A DNA stretch of 64,000 bases, taken from positions 1-64,000 of the forward strand of contig CALFUL010000014.1 in the NCBI GenBank assembly GCA_937929935.1, given 5' to 3'. This document shows positions 35,613 through 45,758 of the stretch, piece by piece. A program made the translations under genes and the position numbers. Every line of letters begins with the position of its first letter. Position 1 is the stretch's first letter. The notes under the pieces were generated by a model. The model was not told the origin of the DNA. It did not search any database and saw nothing but the letters and a program-made list of their open reading frames with translations. The DNA comes from an uncultured Flavobacteriaceae bacterium. GTDB taxonomy: Bacteria; Bacteroidota; Bacteroidia; Flavobacteriales; Flavobacteriaceae.

Positions 35613-36569
35613 TTAGAAAAATCTTGGTGTATCAATTTGCTTGATTTTACCTTTTGATTTTTTTGAATTTGTTCGTTCTAAATTACCCCCAAGGTAGAAT
35701 TTCATAATTAGTTCATGAGAACCACTATTAAATTGACCTAAGGCATTGGTGTTAAAATCATACGAATAGCCTAAAAAAGTACTCGGAGAAATCTGAAAGC
35801 CAGCTAAGCCACTTACTGCATTATTAATTCGATAAGAAGCACCAGCAGTAAATTTACTATTGATTAAAAAATTTGCAGATAAATTCATATTAATAGGTGC
35901 GCCCCCAATATAATTCATTAAAAATGCAGGTTTAAATTTTAAGGTTTCAGATAAATCAAAAACATAACCACCTAAGATATTAAACTGAATTCTGTCTTCA
36001 ATAATTGAGGCCACCTCATCATTCACAGAACTATCAGCTAAAAAATTAGGAATCGACCCACCAAAGTACCAAGTATCCTGTCCGTAGACAAAAAATCCTG
36101 CTCCAATAGTAGGATAAAATTCATTGATATTGTTTGCCCCTAAAATTGGTTCTCCTGGGTTTTCAAAACTTCCTTTAGAGAAATCAACATTTAACAAAGA
36201 CCCCCCAGCATCAATACCAAAAGACATTTTAGCGTTTTCACTAATATCAAATTGATATGAAAAAGCCGCATTAATGAAGGTTTGTTGAACAGGTCCTAGC
36301 TGGTCACTTATTACATTAAATCCCATACCCAATTGCTCATTTGCGAATGGAATATTTGAACCTAAACGTATAGTTCTTGGCGCTCCTGGTAATGATATCC
36401 ATTGTGCTCTATATGCAGCTAAAATTTCAAGAGATTCTGTGGTTCCTACATAGGCAGGGTTGAAACTGCCAATATTGTACATGTACTGGGTATATTGTGG
36501 CTCTTTTTGGGCATTTACACTATAAAAAGCACCTAAAATAAATACAAAGAATAGGATATAGTGCCTCAT
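35613..36569 (-). CDS. PorP/SprF family T9SS outer-membrane protein
   Basis: This 318-residue protein is taken from the ATG at 36569, which gives a clean signal peptide (MRHYILFFVFILGAFYSVNAQ); an in-frame ATG at 36596 adds nine residues. The mature start KEPQYTQYMYNIGSFNPAYVG is the family hallmark, followed by LGMGFNVISDQLGPVQQT and a C-terminal barrel strand. It sits between the type B protein and the PorE-like gene, 3 bases from the latter, and presumably serves that surface protein. Confidence 0.92.
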   Translation of the reverse strand: MRHYILFFVFILGAFYSVNAQKEPQYTQYMYNIGSFNPAYVGTTESLEILAAYRAQWISLPGAPRTIRLGSNIPFANEQLGMGFNVISDQLGPVQQTFINAAFSYQFDISENAKMSFGIDAGGSLLNVDFSKGSFENPGEPILGANNINEFYPTIGAGFFVYGQDTWYFGGSIPNFLADSSVNDEVASIIEDRIQFNILGGYVFDLSETLKFKPAFLMNYIGGAPINMNLSANFLINSKFTAGASYRINNAVSGLAGFQISPSTFLGYSYDFNTNALGQFNSGSHELIMKFYLGGNLERTNSKKSKGKIKQIDTPRFF

Positions 36570-36603
36570 GATTTTACTGCCTTTTGTATCTGTCATTGCA
36601 CTA

Positions 36604-39600
36604 TTATCTTATGAGCTGAATCCAGCCTTTTTTAAATTCAGATCCGTTTCCGGTATCAATACTCATGGTATAATAATAAGTTCCTTCAGGAGCATTATCC
36701 CCTTTCCAGGTGCCATCCCAAACTTGATTTGTTGTCTTATCATTTGCTTCATATACTACATTACCATATCTATTAAATATCTGAATATTATAAGTTATAC
36801 CAATTTCTTCACCTGTATCAGGATGTTTTTGGTTAATTGTTAAAACATCATTTGTACCATCACCATCGGGCGAAAATTGATTGAATAAAAATCCTATTTC
36901 CGCCACATTAGCTGTTCCGACTCTTACATCAGCAGCCGCTGTATTGTTATCAATATTTACATCTACGGGATTAGAAGTTTGAATTTCAGCAGTATTAGTA
37001 AAAGATCCTGCATTAGGCACATTTACAGTTATTTCAAGTGAAATTTCTGAACCAAAAGCTAAGTTGTTGATTAACCAAATACCAGTATTTTCATCATAAG
37101 AAGAATCTGTATCTGCTAATGCGCTTTTAAAAACGAATCCGCTATCATCACCTATTAAATCAATTACCTCAATATTGGTAAAATCAATTTCTTCGACTGA
37201 TTTGTTTTCTACTGTAAGCAGAAATACCACATCATCACCCACCAAAGGATTTGGGTTTTGCACTATTTTTTCTAAAGCCAAATCAATATTGTTAGTATTC
37301 GTGACATTCAATGTTATGGTATCACTTATATCATTTGAGGAGTTTGAATCTGTTTGAAATACATCAAGTAATTCTGCGGTATTTGTATATACACCATCAG
37401 CAATGATATTTACAGTAATTTCTAAGGTCGCATTCTCATCTGGCTCAATTGACATGATATTCCATTCCCCATTTTCAGGGTCATATTGAGCATTTTCAGG
37501 ACTGTGAGAAACATATTCAAAACCACTTTCTAACAAATCGCCAATAAGAATACTACTTGCGGTTGTATCTGAAATGTTATTTACTGTAATCGTAAAAATC
37601 ACTGTGTCACCTACTGTAGCATCACTATTATTTACTGACTTTAACACTTCTAAATCGACTACTACATTACAAAAACTATTTTCTGGGTTTGGATCACAAG
37701 GATCTAAAGGGTCTGAATTTTGTAAAGCTTCATCACTATCAGTAATACCATCAGAATCACTATCACATATTCCGTTCATAGTATTAGGCAAACAAGGATT
37801 CAAATTACCAGGGTCAACTTGGTTGACCACGCCATCATTATCATCATCTGCAATATTAGAATCAAGGGCGTCAATAAATTCATCGCCGTCTTCGTTTAAA
37901 GGATTATCGGTGTCGTTACCAACCTCAACGCCGTCATTGATACCATCACCATCAGTGTCTTGTTCATTAGGATTGGTACCAAGGCTTGCCTCTATACCAT
38001 CAAGTAAACCATCTGAGTCACTATCTACGTCACAATTATTGACAGAGATAGTAATAACCTGAGATTCATTCACACAAGGTGCTTGTGCACCTACAGTAGT
38101 ATAGGTAAACATATACGCACCTGAAATACGGTTTTCGAAATTGATAATATTATTTGAGGGTATGCTTATATTTTCTCCTGTTGGCCCATTATTAAACACC
38201 CAATTACCCACATCTTGCCCCACCAATAAATCATCAAGATCCACGATAGTAGGACCATTACTGGCAACATTACAAGCGGAAGCTAAGCCGTTGTCATTTA
38301 CAGGCATACCAGCTGATGTTTCAGGTACTACAAATACCTCAACAGGTGTACGAGGTACTGTTGTACACCCATTAAATGTAGCATCAACAAAATAGGTTGT
38401 TGTCTCATTAACACTTGTTGAAAATGTTTGACCCGAACCGGCAATAGAGTTACTTGCCATTGTGGTGTACCAGTTAATTGTTGCATTGTTTCCACCAACA
38501 GTGGCAGAAGCTGAAAAAGTAACCTCACCAGGGCCACATCTTGTTTGATTATTGCCCACTATTAAAGTAGGTAATTCTCTGATTACAATGGTTACAACTA
38601 AGGCTTCGCTTGCACAATCATTTGCATCATCCCAGAAGAAACCGTAGTAAGTTGCCCCAGCGGTAATATTTATATTGCTTGAAGCTAAATGCGCATTTTC
38701 ATTGGTTACATCTGAGAGGGTACTCCATCTTAATTCAGTACCTGCAGGGGGCGTTGAGTTTGTGAAATCATCTAAATTAAGAATTACCTGTTCATTATTA
38801 TCACTACAATAGTTGGTTTCTGGTGCATTAGAAGCTAGGTCAGGAGCTTGCGTACCAGCATCGCAATTTACACAATCACTTACCGTTACCGTTGACTCGG
38901 TTGAAGCGTCATCACAGGGCGTATTGCCCGTAACTGTATATCTAAAAACATATACCCCTTCAGCATCTCCTGTAAAATTAACACCGCTATTTGTGGTAAT
39001 ACCCGGATTTCCGGTTCCTCCAGAAACATATTCCCAAGTTCCTCCAGTATCCTCGCCAGAAATGGTACTATTTAGATTAATTGAAACTTGATTACCTCCT
39101 CCGGCTACATTACATCGTTCTAAACCATCAACCGGCGTTCCTGAGTTTGGTGAATCGAAAACTATAATTTCAACTTCTAAAGTAGGGCTAGCACAGCTAT
39201 TGGTATCATCCCAAAAGAAACCATAATATGTACCTTCGCTATCAACATTGTTAATCTCACTGTTGGTCAAATGATCACTTACAACGGTTGCGTCACTATT
39301 TGTACTCCATTTTAACTCTAATCCAGTTGGAGGGGTTGACGATGTGTAATCATTCAAGCTTACCGTAATATTATCACAGAATTCAGTTGGAGTGGTACCG
39401 TCTAAATCAGGAGCATCGTCACCGGCATCGCAATTTACACAAGATGTTACTGTAATAGGAACGTCAATGTTTACTGATTGACAGGGCGCATCACCTACAA
39501 GAGCATAATTAAAAACGTAAGTATCAGCGGGCTCACCAAGAAAATTTACGACCCCACTGTTGGTAATATTAATAGGGCCGTTACCTCCTGAGACATAGGT

Positions 39601-40845
39601 CCATGTTCCACCAGTATCTTCTCCATTAATTGCGTTGTTTAAGTTAATTGCTGTGCCGAATTGTTGCCCCGTCTGGTTGCATCTAACGTTATTGTTATTT
39701 AAAACACCTATTTCTGGTGTGGTATTGATAACTAACTCAACTTCTAAAACGGGACTAAAACAGGAGTCATCATCCGCCCAATAAAGTCCGTAATAAGTAC
39801 CTGAGGATGTAGCTTGAGCATTTGCTAATAAATCAGTTGGTAATGTTGGGTTTGGATTTAAACTCCATCGCAAAGAAGAACCAGTTGGAGCACTCGCAGC
39901 ACCACCAACCACAATTGTATTAAGATTCACATTATCTACATCACAATATTCGGTAGCCGTTGTTGTATTTAAAGAAGGAGCAACAGTACCTGCAGCGCAT
40001 TGATTAGGCGTATTTTTAATGGTTATTGTTGCAACATTATTTAAGGGGTCAATACTAAACAAAGGGTTGTTAACGGTAGTCAAGGTCATAATTACCGTTT
40101 CAGCACCCTCATTTAATAAATCTTCAAGGGCCAAAAGACCTATATGCCTTGTATGTGTATAAACCGTTGGGTAAACGACAGCTGTTTGAGCTGAATTTAC
40201 CGCAGGACCCGTAAGTTCAAAATCATCATTAACACCAGAAGCATTTGCTGTACCGCTTAACGTAAAACCTACTCTCAATGGCACACCCTGACCCTTGCCT
40301 TTATCGAGTACAATTCTAAAATTACCGGTATCAATTATTCCTTCAGTAGCTTCATCATCGAAAGCGGGACTTAAAATATCTAAAGAAATGACACCCATGT
40401 CATTATCAAAAAGGATGGCAGAAGAGGTGTTTTGTGCACCTATACTTCCATTAGTTACAGAAGTAAGTTCAATCAGTACTGATTCATCACCTTCAACAAT
40501 ATCATCATCAACTATACCCGTAATTACCACTTGGGCAGTTGCTGCTGCATTGGTCAAAGTCACAGACCCTGAAAGCGTAGTATAGTCAACACCTTCTGTT
40601 GCGTCTCCTGATAAGACGTAATTAACTGTAGTGGCAGGACCATTAAGCGGTGTTCTTGAAATTTCAAAAATAATATCATTGGGTGCCCCAGCCGCTATTT
40701 CATTACCTGAATCATCAAATGCAATTACTGAAACCACTTGCGCAGAAGACAGGGTTGTAATTAATAAAAATAATATCAATACAGCTTCTTTAAAAACCTC
40801 AAAAGGATGTTTAAAGCTTAAAGATTTTTTTTTGTTCATTTTCAT
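36604..40845 (-). CDS. Giant Calx-beta / TSP3 / DUF11 surface protein with type B T9SS signal
   Basis: This 1413-residue exported protein has a signal peptide ending near residue 35 (LITTLSSAQ). Two Calx-beta-like domains follow (about 36-285, GDATEGVDYTTLSGSVTL and DDIVEGDESVLIEL). Three long repeats run to about 790, marked by YYGFFWDD, GEDTGGTW and VxCDAG. Thrombospondin type 3 Ca2+-binding repeats (about 940-1050, DSDSDGLLDG, DTDGDGINDGVEVG) come next. Two DUF11 domains (about 1061-1300, LEVLKSVNNSDATVGDTVIF) and a gliding-motility C-terminal domain (FSPDGDGTNDVL, NIQIFNRYGNVVYEA) end it. It heads the operon with the PorP-like and PorE-like genes and is probably a Ca2+-stabilised adhesin. 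Confidence 0.9.
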   Translation of the reverse strand: MKMNKKKSLSFKHPFEVFKEAVLILFLLITTLSSAQVVSVIAFDDSGNEIAAGAPNDIIFEISRTPLNGPATTVNYVLSGDATEGVDYTTLSGSVTLTNAAATAQVVITGIVDDDIVEGDESVLIELTSVTNGSIGAQNTSSAILFDNDMGVISLDILSPAFDDEATEGIIDTGNFRIVLDKGKGQGVPLRVGFTLSGTANASGVNDDFELTGPAVNSAQTAVVYPTVYTHTRHIGLLALEDLLNEGAETVIMTLTTVNNPLFSIDPLNNVATITIKNTPNQCAAGTVAPSLNTTTATEYCDVDNVNLNTIVVGGAASAPTGSSLRWSLNPNPTLPTDLLANAQATSSGTYYGLYWADDDSCFSPVLEVELVINTTPEIGVLNNNNVRCNQTGQQFGTAINLNNAINGEDTGGTWTYVSGGNGPINITNSGVVNFLGEPADTYVFNYALVGDAPCQSVNIDVPITVTSCVNCDAGDDAPDLDGTTPTEFCDNITVSLNDYTSSTPPTGLELKWSTNSDATVVSDHLTNSEINNVDSEGTYYGFFWDDTNSCASPTLEVEIIVFDSPNSGTPVDGLERCNVAGGGNQVSINLNSTISGEDTGGTWEYVSGGTGNPGITTNSGVNFTGDAEGVYVFRYTVTGNTPCDDASTESTVTVSDCVNCDAGTQAPDLASNAPETNYCSDNNEQVILNLDDFTNSTPPAGTELRWSTLSDVTNENAHLASSNINITAGATYYGFFWDDANDCASEALVVTIVIRELPTLIVGNNQTRCGPGEVTFSASATVGGNNATINWYTTMASNSIAGSGQTFSTSVNETTTYFVDATFNGCTTVPRTPVEVFVVPETSAGMPVNDNGLASACNVASNGPTIVDLDDLLVGQDVGNWVFNNGPTGENISIPSNNIINFENRISGAYMFTYTTVGAQAPCVNESQVITISVNNCDVDSDSDGLLDGIEASLGTNPNEQDTDGDGINDGVEVGNDTDNPLNEDGDEFIDALDSNIADDDNDGVVNQVDPGNLNPCLPNTMNGICDSDSDGITDSDEALQNSDPLDPCDPNPENSFCNVVVDLEVLKSVNNSDATVGDTVIFTITVNNISDTTASSILIGDLLESGFEYVSHSPENAQYDPENGEWNIMSIEPDENATLEITVNIIADGVYTNTAELLDVFQTDSNSSNDISDTITLNVTNTNNIDLALEKIVQNPNPLVGDDVVFLLTVENKSVEEIDFTNIEVIDLIGDDSGFVFKSALADTDSSYDENTGIWLINNLAFGSEISLEITVNVPNAGSFTNTAEIQTSNPVDVNIDNNTAAADVRVGTANVAEIGFLFNQFSPDGDGTNDVLTINQKHPDTGEEIGITYNIQIFNRYGNVVYEANDKTTNQVWDGTWKGDNAPEGTYYYTMSIDTGNGSEFKKGWIQLIR

Positions 40846-40889
40846 ATGCTATTCATTGAAGTAAAAAATTCAATCATCAACAAAACAGG

Positions 40890-40918
40890 CAAAATTATCT
40901 GCAAAATTTGGGACTCAA
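40890..40918 (-). promoter_or_regulatory. Promoter of the type B / PorP / PorE operon
   Basis: On the - strand TTG (40918-40916), an 18-nt spacer and TAATTTTG (40897-40890) form a full Bacteroidota promoter. The start codon at 40845 is about 45 nt downstream of the -7 box. Confidence 0.6.
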
Positions 40919-41007
40919 TATTACGAAAAAAAGGCGCTTCAATACCTATTAAACGTTTTAATTCAGGGAATTATAGATGAATGACTACTGTAATTAATTA
41001 TTAATCA

Positions 41008-41892
41008 TTAATCAAGAGTAACTCCTGCTGTTTCACTTTCTCTGTTTATTTTACGCATCAACCCTTGTAAAACCTTACCAGGCCCCACTTCCGTAAACAA
41101 TGTAGCACCGTCATGTATCATATTCTGAACACTTTGTGTCCATTTTACCGGGGCTGTCAATTGTGCTATTAAATTCTCTTTTATTTCATTAGAATTACTC
41201 GTAGCATTAGTTGTAACGTTTTGATATATAGGACACAAAGCTTCTTTAAAAGATGTATTTTCAATAGCCGCAGCTAATTCTTCACGCGCAGGTTCCATTA
41301 AAGGCGAGTGAAATGCGCCACCTACCGGAAGCATAAGTGCTCTTCTTGCACCAGCGTCTTTTAATAACTCACATGCCTTTTCAACTGCTGAAAATTCTCC
41401 AGAAATAACCAATTGCCCAGGGCAGTTGTAGTTAGCAGCTACTACAGTTCCATCAGTTTCTTCACAGATTTTTTCAACAACTGCATCTTCTAATCCTAAA
41501 ACGGCGGCCATTGTACCTGACTGTATCTCACAAGCTTTTTGCATGGCTAAGGCCCTTTGCGATACTAATTTTAGTCCATCTTCAAAATCCAATACTCCGT
41601 TTGCAACCAAAGCTGAAAATTCACCTAATGAATGACCTGCAACCATATCTGGTTTAAAAGTATCACCCATTACTTTACTTAATATTACAGAATGTAGAAA
41701 TATAGCAGGCTGAGTCACTTTAGTTTCTTTCAAACCTTCAGCGGTACCCTCAAACATCATATCAGTTATAGAAAAGCCAAGTATAGTGTTCGCTTGTTCA
41801 AACAATTCTTGTGCTAACGGATATTTCTGATAAATATCGAGGCCCATACCAACAAATTGCGCCCCTTGTCCGGGAAAAATAAATGCGTTCAT
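41008..41892 (-). CDS. fabD: Malonyl-CoA:ACP transacylase
   Basis: This 294-residue cytoplasmic enzyme loads malonyl groups onto acyl carrier protein for fatty-acid synthesis. It begins MNAFIFPGQGAQFVGMG. The catalytic Ser88 lies in GHSLGEFSAL, Arg113 in LVSQRALAMQ binds the malonyl carboxylate, and His195 in GGAFHSPLM completes the active site. NYNCPGQLVISG is another FabD signature. The length is normal. It stands as a single gene. A CAAAAATA sequence at 41912-41919 (TATTTTTG on the - strand) may be its -7 element. Confidence 0.96.
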   Translation of the reverse strand: MNAFIFPGQGAQFVGMGLDIYQKYPLAQELFEQANTILGFSITDMMFEGTAEGLKETKVTQPAIFLHSVILSKVMGDTFKPDMVAGHSLGEFSALVANGVLDFEDGLKLVSQRALAMQKACEIQSGTMAAVLGLEDAVVEKICEETDGTVVAANYNCPGQLVISGEFSAVEKACELLKDAGARRALMLPVGGAFHSPLMEPAREELAAAIENTSFKEALCPIYQNVTTNATSNSNEIKENLIAQLTAPVKWTQSVQNMIHDGATLFTEVGPGKVLQGLMRKINRESETAGVTLD

Positions 41893-42035
41893 TTTTTAGG
41901 TTTTTGAGGGCCAAAAATAGGGAATAAAATGCTTTGAAGAGGCTGAAAGTGGTAGTTTCTTGTGCATCATTTCATGGTTTTGTTCGTGTTGAATAAACAA
42001 TTATGATGCCAACTACCCTACCCTATTTGATAAAT

Positions 42036-42545
42036 TCACTTAAACCAACTTGAATATTTTACATAATTTGTAGCAATACGGTCAATTTCACCTGAACTTA
42101 ACTCAGTACTAATGTCTTTAATTTTTTTGGCCGGCATACCTGCAAAAATAGTGCCTGCAGGCACATGGGTTCCTTTAGTTACCACTGCCCCAGCAGCGAT
42201 AATACTATTACTTTCAATCACACAATCATCCATCACTATACTACCCATACCAATTAAAACATCATCATGTATGGTACACCCATGCACAATTGCATTGTGC
42301 CCAATTGATACATTATTACCAATGGTTGTTGGTGACTTTTTATAGGTGCAATGAATAACAGCACCGTCTTGAACATTAACCTTGTTACCCATTTTTATAA
42401 AATGTACATCGCCTCTTAAAACAGCGTTGAACCAAATACTGCATTGTTTACCCATAGAAACTTCACCCACAATGGTAGCGTTTTCGGCAATAAAGCAGTC
42501 TTCTCCTATTTGAGGTGTATTTCCGTTAATGGTTTTTAGTATCAT
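42036..42545 (-). CDS. Gamma-carbonic-anhydrase-like hexapeptide protein
   Basis: This 169-residue left-handed beta-helix protein is of the YrdA/PaaY/CaiE type. The three zinc ligands of gamma-class carbonic anhydrases are in place: H65 (AVIHC), H83 and H88 (IGHNAIVHGC). The RGDVHFI and VNVQDG segments are also conserved. It ends in FAGMPAKKIKDIS. Many members lack proven activity because the proton-shuttling acidic loop is short, so the reaction stays open. It lies downstream of the LytTR regulator on the same strand, 20 bases away. Confidence 0.87.
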   Translation of the reverse strand: MILKTINGNTPQIGEDCFIAENATIVGEVSMGKQCSIWFNAVLRGDVHFIKMGNKVNVQDGAVIHCTYKKSPTTIGNNVSIGHNAIVHGCTIHDDVLIGMGSIVMDDCVIESNSIIAAGAVVTKGTHVPAGTIFAGMPAKKIKDISTELSSGEIDRIATNYVKYSSWFK

Positions 42546-42565
42546 TTTTGAGTTACTTATTTGTT

Positions 42566-43294
42566 TTAAAAATAGGCTAAAAGCTCTTTCTTTTTAGAGG
42601 CTGAAACTAAAAGCTCTTTACCATTTGAAACTACAACACTACCGCCTTTACCTTTTCTATACTTAACCACCTCATTTACATTGACTAAATAAGATTTATG
42701 AATTCGAGCAAAAGAATATTTTGAAAGCGCATCCTCAAAATATTTCAAAGTTTTGCTGACCAAGATTTTCTTATTTCCTATATATATTTCAGTATAATTA
42801 TCATCTGCTTTACAATATAATATTTCAGCGATATTGAGCACTTGAAATCCGTCTTGCTGCGGAATTGTTATTTTTCCGTCAACTTTATTCAATTTTGATT
42901 TTAATACTTGATCTTCTAAAACATCTTCTTTTTGCCTAATCTCCTTGACATAATCAACGGCTATGATAAGCTCATCAATATTGATAGGTTTCATTAAATA
43001 ATAGGCAGCATGATTATTAAGGGCATCTTTTGCATAGTGGTCATATGCGGTAACAAAAACGGTTTCAAAACTTCTATTTGGTAATTGATCTAGTAAATCA
43101 AAAGCATTACCAAAAGGCATTTCAACGTCTAAAAAAACAAGATCTAATTCATGTTTATCAATAAGTTCAAGAGCCTCTTTTATTGAAGCTGCTTCACCTA
43201 AAAGATTAATATCTGGGCAATATTTAGCCAGGTAGTTTCTTAAAATCTCTCTACTATTTGCTTCATCTTCAACAAGTATTGTGTTTAGTTTCAT
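42566..43294 (-). CDS. LytTR-family response regulator
   Basis: This 242-residue regulator has a receiver domain with phospho-acceptor D56 (LDLVFLDVEMPFGNAFDLL), the acidic pair in TILVEDE and the conserved Lys in YLMKPINIDELI. A C-terminal LytTR DNA-binding domain follows (FARIHKSYLVNVNEVVKYRKGKG). The start at 43294 gives the usual MKLNTILVEDE; an ATG at 43303 would add three residues, and the frame reaches back to a TTG at 43324. It is encoded right after its likely sensor kinase. Confidence 0.92.
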   Translation of the reverse strand: MKLNTILVEDEANSREILRNYLAKYCPDINLLGEAASIKEALELIDKHELDLVFLDVEMPFGNAFDLLDQLPNRSFETVFVTAYDHYAKDALNNHAAYYLMKPINIDELIIAVDYVKEIRQKEDVLEDQVLKSKLNKVDGKITIPQQDGFQVLNIAEILYCKADDNYTEIYIGNKKILVSKTLKYFEDALSKYSFARIHKSYLVNVNEVVKYRKGKGGSVVVSNGKELLVSASKKKELLAYF

Positions 43295-43320
43295 ATGCTT
43301 CATTTTAGGCAACTCAATTT

Positions 43321-45555
43321 TCAATCTTTATTTAGGGTAAAAACTACTTTTGTGCCACTGCCATCATTATTTAAGTCAGCTATATTTATTGCTACTTTGT
43401 CTTTATACATTTCATTCAAGATAGCCACCCGTTTTTTAATATTACCCATGCCTTTAGATTTTTGCTTTTTTTGATTTTGAGTTTTCAATGATTCAGATTT
43501 TGCACGCCCAATACCATCATCAACTACTACTATTTCAATAGACTCTTTATCCTTTTGTGTCATTTCAATCTTTAAAAAACCTTTTGTTTCTTTATAACGC
43601 AGGCCATGCCAAATAGCATTTTCAATGTAGGGCTGCAGTAACATTGGCGGAATTTGATAGGAAGCAATGTCAACAAGATTATCAATTTTGACTTCATAAT
43701 CAAACTTATCAGAAAATCTTGAGTGCTCTAACTTTACATACAATTGTAAAAGTTCTAATTCTTTTGATAACGGAATAAAATCTTCTTCTGAATTTTCTAA
43801 TACAGCCCTCATCAAAGTTGAAAATTCACTTAAATATCTGTTAGCACTACGTTCATCACTTTTCGCAATGTAATTATTCACTGAGTTTAATGCATTGAAA
43901 ATAAAATGAGGGTTCATTTGGGTACGCAATGATTTCAACGCCAATAAATTATTTGCTAATTTTTGTTGTTGATTACTACGATAATAAAAGAAGGTCACTA
44001 AACCCAATAGCAATAAACCCAAAACCAGAGAATAAATAAGCCATTTTTGCCGGCTAACACTTTCATTAATCAACCTTTGTTCAACTAAGGCTAAATCATA
44101 TTTGCTCTGTTGTAATTCACGCTCTCGCTCTAAACCAGCAATACGACTCTGCCTTTTTGAAAGCTCGCGATTAAAACGGGTTGCCCGTGATATTTCTTGT
44201 TCCTTACGCGTATAAAGTGTATCAACTACTGAAACATATTCGCGATAGGTTGCTAATGCCTTGGTATATTTACCCGTATATTCATAAACCTCTGAAAGTT
44301 TATAAGTAGCGTCTTTTTGAACCACCAAATCATCTTCTATATCTGCCTCAACAATACTTTTTTCTAAAAAAGGTATTGCCTGCTCATATTTATCTTGTGC
44401 AACATAAGCGCTACCAATTTTGTAATTAATTCTTTGCGAGGTAATGGTATCTGGCTTTATTTTTATCTTACTTAAATCAGTGACTGGTTTTTGTAATACC
44501 TCTAGTTCTTTTAGGCTTTCTTTTCTTAGTTCAATTTCATCATTATAGCGCTTTTTTTTATTGTAAAAATCAGCAACCTTTTCTTTTTCTTGAATAGCCC
44601 TGCTAGGTGTTACTTTTTCAGCCAATTCTAATGAATTATTAAAATACCCTTCTGCCTCGATTAATTTATCATCAGTTACGTAAGCTTCGGCTATTTTAGA
44701 ATTCAAATCAGCAATTTTTGAAGTATTTTGATTTTTGTTGGCGATGAGCAGTCCTTCTTCATAAAAAGAAACTGCCCTATTTACCTTTTTCAACCCAGTA
44801 TTTAAATCTCCTATATATTCATATAATTGTACTTGTTGATCTGCATTTAATTTTTTAATCTTCAATAACGGCTTCAGCGTATTTTCTGCTTCAATATACT
44901 GCTTATTAGCAATATAAGCGCTACCCAATAGCAGGGCTGTAGCACTTGTTTTATTTGCCTCTTGCGCATCTTTATAGTACGTAATTGCTAGATCAAATTG
45001 CTTGTCATACTGGTACACCTCACCCAAAGTAGATAAAGACAACGCGAACTCTTTTTTATTTCCTTTTGGCCCTATCTGATCGATTGATTCTGTAACGTAT
45101 TCAATACTTTTTTGAATATCAGTCTTTTTGTAACTATTGGCTGAATCTATATAGGCATGATGTATGGCAATTTTATCATCACGTAACCTTTTACTTTTTG
45201 AGCGCGCTGAGCTACTCTTTGAATAACCCTCTACAAGTACATCAATATCTTCATTAGTGGTAACCGTGTGACGTATGGTTTCAAATTCAGGGCTCTCAAA
45301 AATGAGAACATCACCTAAAACTACTTTTATTTTATACTCGCCTAAGGGGTTGGTTGTAGCATAAGCTCCATTATTAGTATACACAGTAACCCCTGAAATG
45401 GCTTCATTACTTTCTTTTCCTTGAACAGTACCACTAATAGTTATGAGTTTTAGGTTCTGATTAATGCTTTCTTCAACTTGATTTATCTGCGAAAACAAAG
45501 GAGAATATCCTAAGAAAAAAAGAAACCCTATGTAAATAAATTTATACATCCTCAT
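43321..45555 (-). CDS. LytS-type sensor histidine kinase with TPR and carboxypeptidase-regulatory-like domains
   Basis: This 744-residue membrane kinase has a signal-like N-terminus (FIYIGFLFFLGYSPLFSQ) and a CarboxypepD-regulatory-like domain (about 35-105, ITISGTVQGKESNEAISGVTV). Tetratricopeptide repeats (about 130-440) come next. A coiled-coil stretch leads to one membrane helix (WLIYSLVLGLLLLGLVTFFYY, about 508-528). The His_kinase domain (PF06580) has the phospho-acceptor H550 in MNPHFIFNALNSVNNYIA, and the ATP-binding end has PPMLLQPYIENAIWHGL and VVVDDGIG. The sensing part is periplasmic. The partner is the LytTR regulator that follows. Confidence 0.93.
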   Translation of the reverse strand: MRMYKFIYIGFLFFLGYSPLFSQINQVEESINQNLKLITISGTVQGKESNEAISGVTVYTNNGAYATTNPLGEYKIKVVLGDVLIFESPEFETIRHTVTTNEDIDVLVEGYSKSSSARSKSKRLRDDKIAIHHAYIDSANSYKKTDIQKSIEYVTESIDQIGPKGNKKEFALSLSTLGEVYQYDKQFDLAITYYKDAQEANKTSATALLLGSAYIANKQYIEAENTLKPLLKIKKLNADQQVQLYEYIGDLNTGLKKVNRAVSFYEEGLLIANKNQNTSKIADLNSKIAEAYVTDDKLIEAEGYFNNSLELAEKVTPSRAIQEKEKVADFYNKKKRYNDEIELRKESLKELEVLQKPVTDLSKIKIKPDTITSQRINYKIGSAYVAQDKYEQAIPFLEKSIVEADIEDDLVVQKDATYKLSEVYEYTGKYTKALATYREYVSVVDTLYTRKEQEISRATRFNRELSKRQSRIAGLERERELQQSKYDLALVEQRLINESVSRQKWLIYSLVLGLLLLGLVTFFYYRSNQQQKLANNLLALKSLRTQMNPHFIFNALNSVNNYIAKSDERSANRYLSEFSTLMRAVLENSEEDFIPLSKELELLQLYVKLEHSRFSDKFDYEVKIDNLVDIASYQIPPMLLQPYIENAIWHGLRYKETKGFLKIEMTQKDKESIEIVVVDDGIGRAKSESLKTQNQKKQKSKGMGNIKKRVAILNEMYKDKVAINIADLNNDGSGTKVVFTLNKD

Positions 45556-45758
45556 TGATAATAGAACGTAAACTTAGCTGATTTATGTGTCACTAAAAAA
45601 TGAACTTTCATTAGAATAACCATCAAATTAAGCCTGTTTATTGGGTTTACGCAATTAAAAGATACGTTAACTCATTCAAATGTACGTTTCACTCATTTTG
45701 CATTTTATTTGAAAAACTTTGAAGGTAGTTTTACATAGTAATTAGCAAAAACACCACA

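Noticed and set aside
37574-38062. 162-residue frame on the + strand
   Set aside because: It is antisense to the TSP3 and DUF11 part of the large type B protein and shows only low-complexity Ser/Leu/Pro residues.
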